NCBI GenBank assembly: GCA_031255035.1 | Contig: JAIRTI010000254.1 | Coordinates: forward strand, 1-7,292 | Reading direction: 5' to 3' | Source: Desulfovibrio sp. | Lineage (GTDB): Bacteria; Desulfobacterota; Desulfovibrionia; Desulfovibrionales; Desulfovibrionaceae | DNA: 7,292 nt | Shown: positions 5,426 to 7,292 of the stretch, piece after piece | Layout: each line of letters starts with the position of its first letter | How positions within the stretch are numbered: position 1 is the first letter of the stretch | Program-made: the position numbers and the translations under genes | Notes under the pieces: model-generated | What the model saw: the letters and a program-made list of their open reading frames with translations, nothing else | Databases searched by the model: none | Told to the model about the DNA's origin: nothing

Positions 5426-6502
5426 ATGACCCGAAGCATAATTCCCTTTGGTCCGCAGCATCCGGTTCTGCCGGAACCGCTGCACCTGAAACTGACGGTT
5501 GAGGACGAAACGGTTGTTGAAGCCATACCGGCCCTCGGTTACGTGCACCGGGGCCTCGAAGGACTCGCCCAACGGCGCGATTATCACCAGATGATCTATG
5601 TGGTGGAGCGCGTTTGCGGGATATGTTCCTGCATCCACGCCATGTGTTACTGCAACGCCATAGAAAAACTCATGGGCCTTGAAGTGCCCCGACGCGCGAA
5701 ATACCTGCGCGTCATCTGGTCCGAACTGCACCGGGTGCACAGCCACTTGCTGTGGCTGGGCCTGTTCGCCGACGCCTTTGGTTTTGAAAGCCTGTTCATG
5801 AACCTCTGGAAAATCCGCGAGCGCGTCATGGACATCAACGAAGCCACGGCCGGCAACCGGGTTATCGTGTCCACCAACATCATCGGCGGCGTGCGCCGCG
5901 ATATCAGCGAAGACTGGCTGAAACAGATACTCAAGGATATCACCGAAATAGAGCAGCAGTTGAAGCCGATGTTCGACGTCATGACCAACGATTACACCAT
6001 CAAAAAGCGGACCGTGGGCAAAGGCGTTCTCAGCAAAGAGCTGTGCCATCAGCTCGGCGCCGCGGGTCCGACGCTGCGCGGCAGCGGCTGGGCTCAGGAT
6101 GTGCGCCAGTTGAAATACGAAGCCTTTGACGAGCTTGATTTCGAGCCTGTGGTGGAATACGACGGCGACTGTTATTCCCGCAACAAGGTCCGCTTCCGCG
6201 AGACCTTCCAGTCTCTTGAAATCGTGCGCCAGGCCATCAACCGCATTCCCTCCGGGGAACTGGCGGTCAAGCCCAAGGGCAACCCCGACGGTGAAATAGC
6301 CTTCCGGGTGGAACAGCCGCGCGGCGAACTCTTTTATTACGTGAAGTGCAACGGCGGGAAAAACCCCGAGCGGGTACGCATCCGCACCCCCACCTTTGCC
6401 AATATCCCGCCGCTTCTGGCCATGTTGCCCGGCGCCCAGCTTGCCGATGTGCCCGTGCTCGCCTTGAGCATCGACCCGTGCATCAGTTGCACCGAGAGAT
6501 AG
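5426..6502 (+). CDS. echE: Ech hydrogenase subunit E, [NiFe] large catalytic subunit
   Basis: EchE carries the Ni-Fe active site and catalyses 2H+ + 2e- to H2 and the reverse. It is homologous to NuoD but keeps the metal ligands that NuoD has lost. In the 358-residue product the N-terminal ligand motif is ERVCGICSCIH (C64 and C67) and the C-terminal motif is DPCISCTER (C352 and C355). GYVHRGLEGLAQRRDYHQ at 39-55 and LRVIWSELHRVHSHLLWLG at 94-112 are typical group 4 and NuoD-like stretches. The protein ends at R358, so there is no C-terminal peptide for a maturation protease to remove. The ATG at 5426 follows the echD stop by 4 bases, with GAGG at 5413-5416 as ribosome binding site inside the end of echD, suggesting coupled translation. 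Confidence 0.96.
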   Translation: MTRSIIPFGPQHPVLPEPLHLKLTVEDETVVEAIPALGYVHRGLEGLAQRRDYHQMIYVVERVCGICSCIHAMCYCNAIEKLMGLEVPRRAKYLRVIWSELHRVHSHLLWLGLFADAFGFESLFMNLWKIRERVMDINEATAGNRVIVSTNIIGGVRRDISEDWLKQILKDITEIEQQLKPMFDVMTNDYTIKKRTVGKGVLSKELCHQLGAAGPTLRGSGWAQDVRQLKYEAFDELDFEPVVEYDGDCYSRNKVRFRETFQSLEIVRQAINRIPSGELAVKPKGNPDGEIAFRVEQPRGELFYYVKCNGGKNPERVRIRTPTFANIPPLLAMLPGAQLADVPVLALSIDPCISCTER

Positions 6503-6515
6503 GGAGGAGTCAGCC

Positions 6516-7070
6516 ATGTTCATGACAAAAACAGTTCTTGCGAACCTCTTCAAAAAGTATGCGACGAGGCTCCACCCTTTTGAGCAGCGCGTACTGCCGG
6601 ACGGCTTCCGGGGTCGCTTCAAATTCGCCATCGACAAGTGCATCCTGTGCCGGATGTGCGCGGTCAGATGCCCGACCCAGGTCATCACCATTGACCCGGA
6701 ACAAGGCCTCTGGCACCGTGAAGTCATGGGATGCCTGTATTGCGGCGTCTGCGCGGACGTGTGCCCCACAGGCTGCATAAACATGACCAACGTCTACAGG
6801 CCGCCCATAACCGAGCCCGCTTTTCTGACCTTCAACGTGCCCCCCCGGCCTAAAAAAGGTAAGAAAACCGAAACGTCCTCCGAAAAAGAAATAGCCATGG
6901 CGCTTGAAGACAAGATAACGGAAACCGAAGAGAAAAAGACCGCGGTCAGCCGTCAGGTCACGCCGGAAGAGCGGGCGGTGAAGCCCACTTCCAAGGCGAA
7001 GGCCAAGGCCGCAAGCGCAAAAAGCGCCGGCTCGGCCAAGGCCAAGACGGCGGTAAGCAAAAAGAAATAG
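6516..7070 (+). CDS. echF: Ech hydrogenase subunit F, two [4Fe-4S] ferredoxin-like subunit with Lys/Ala-rich tail
   Basis: EchF is the NuoI-like polyferredoxin subunit that takes electrons from reduced ferredoxin and delivers them to the EchC cluster. Two complete motifs are present: CILCRMCAVRCP (C42, C45, C48, C52) and CLYCGVCADVCP (C73, C76, C79, C83), enough for two [4Fe-4S] clusters. GGGAGGA upstream gives a strong ribosome binding site 8 bases before the ATG at 6516, with a second in-frame ATG at 6522. The ferredoxin fold ends near residue 108. Residues about 111-184 are a low-complexity, highly charged extension with 18 lysines, first mixed Lys/Glu and then Ala/Lys repeats (SKAKAKAASAKSAGSAKAK), resembling histone H1-like bacterial tails. 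Typical EchF proteins are, as I recall, near 120-130 residues, so this tail is an addition. Last gene of the operon. Confidence 0.94.
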   Translation: MFMTKTVLANLFKKYATRLHPFEQRVLPDGFRGRFKFAIDKCILCRMCAVRCPTQVITIDPEQGLWHREVMGCLYCGVCADVCPTGCINMTNVYRPPITEPAFLTFNVPPRPKKGKKTETSSEKEIAMALEDKITETEEKKTAVSRQVTPEERAVKPTSKAKAKAASAKSAGSAKAKTAVSKKK

Positions 7071-7142
7071 AGGAATTGCAGCGGAAGCTCCTTTTCGGGA
7101 CGCTTCCGCCTGCTCTCGGGAAGCGCGGAGGGCGAAATTCCT
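7071..7142 (+). terminator. nested hairpins after echF, possible operon terminator
   Basis: GCGGAAGC (7081-7088) pairs with GCTTCCGC (7102-7109) around a 13-base loop, starting 10 bases past the echF stop. CGCTTCC (7101-7107) can instead pair with GGAAGCG (7119-7125), so the two stems exclude each other. An outer pair, AGGAATT (7071-7077) with AATTCCT (7136-7142), could close the whole block. There is no T-run after any stem, so it is not a classical intrinsic terminator. It may act as an mRNA 3' stabiliser or a Rho-assisted end. This is the only obvious candidate for the end of the ech transcript before the repeat arm. Confidence 0.4.
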
Positions 7143-7173
7143 TGTTGTTGCCGTGGCGCGTTTTGTCGGGAAA

Positions 7174-7282
7174 CAGCAATTCTAATTTTGTCGAAGCCAA
7201 TTTGATCGCATGTGGGCTCTGCCCACACCCGCCAGGGCCTTGCCGGCCCCAGCTTCGTACCTGGACCCGGCGATTGGGTGAC
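7174..7282 (-). repeat. right arm of 109-bp inverted repeat flanking ech operon
   Basis: Reverse complement of 1420-1528, ungapped, with 4 mismatches. The TGTGGGC/GCCCACA hairpin (here 7211-7227) and the GGGCC/GGCCC hairpin (here 7235-7249) are both intact. The match weakens beyond 7282 toward the window end, where about 6 of the last 10 bases still agree with the partner copy, so the true boundary may lie a little further out. It starts 104 bases after the echF stop. Together with the left arm it brackets 5645 bases containing only the ech operon and its control regions. Confidence 0.9.
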
Positions 7283-7292
7283 TGTAGTTGTG

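Noticed and set aside
5393..6790. Long open frame of 465 codons on the - strand opposite echE and echF
   Set aside because: It mirrors two well-recognised genes, has no recognisable domains, and is His/Val/Ala-rich as expected for the antisense of GC-biased codons. It is a shadow frame.
1686..7070. Respiratory complex I (nuo) or a CO-induced (coo) or formate-hydrogenlyase (hyc/hyf) operon
   Set aside because: Six genes in echA-F order, EchE with both CxxC nickel motifs, and no NADH module, CO dehydrogenase or formate dehydrogenase genes. The subunit sizes fit Ech best.
1420..7282. A composite transposon carrying the ech operon
   Set aside because: No transposase or resolvase gene is present, the arms are short and rich in internal hairpins, and target-site duplications cannot be seen. 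Dispersed repeats explain the data more simply.

Overview
The window holds a complete six-gene operon for an energy-converting, membrane-bound [NiFe] hydrogenase of the Ech type (group 4), echABCDEF, on the + strand. Beside it, pointing the other way, are lgt (prolipoprotein diacylglyceryl transferase) and a tRNA-Leu(GAG). High GC, the exact echABCDEF gene order and GC-rich dispersed intergenic repeats suggest a Desulfovibrio-like sulfate reducer (Desulfovibrionaceae). That placement is an inference from gene content and style; no phylogenetic marker was compared.

Layout: 1-187 is a gene-free, AT-richer flank with a strong hairpin just past the tRNA 3' end. 188-273 is tRNA-Leu on the - strand. 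352-1200 is lgt on the - strand. 1201-1685 is the lgt/echA intergenic region, with no convincing gene. It holds a GC-rich hairpin repeat (about 1309-1375), the left arm of a 109-bp inverted repeat (1420-1528), a small palindrome (1546-1559), a weak promoter candidate, and a terminator-shaped hairpin (1642-1664) just before the echA ribosome binding site. 1686-7070 is echA-B-C-D-E-F, tightly packed with gaps of 0-15 bases and a 4-base echA/echB overlap. 7071-7173 is a structured 3' tail, and 7174-7282 is the right arm of the inverted repeat.

How the genes work together: EchE (Ni-Fe site) and EchC (proximal Fe-S cluster) form the hydrogenase core. EchF (two [4Fe-4S] clusters) wires it to a ferredoxin, and EchD is the NuoC-like connector. 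EchB (NuoH-like) and EchA (NuoL-like) form the membrane module that couples ferredoxin/H2 electron transfer to ion movement. No nickel-maturation (hyp) genes or maturation protease lie in the window. EchE ends at its C-terminal metal-binding motif, so it appears to need no proteolytic processing.

The main unusual observations are: a near-identical 109-bp inverted repeat bracketing the whole operon, with a conserved internal hairpin; a terminator-like hairpin in the echA leader; a long Lys/Ala-rich tail on EchF together with a short acidic tail on EchC; and a nested secondary structure after echF. I see no clear new defence or mobile system here.
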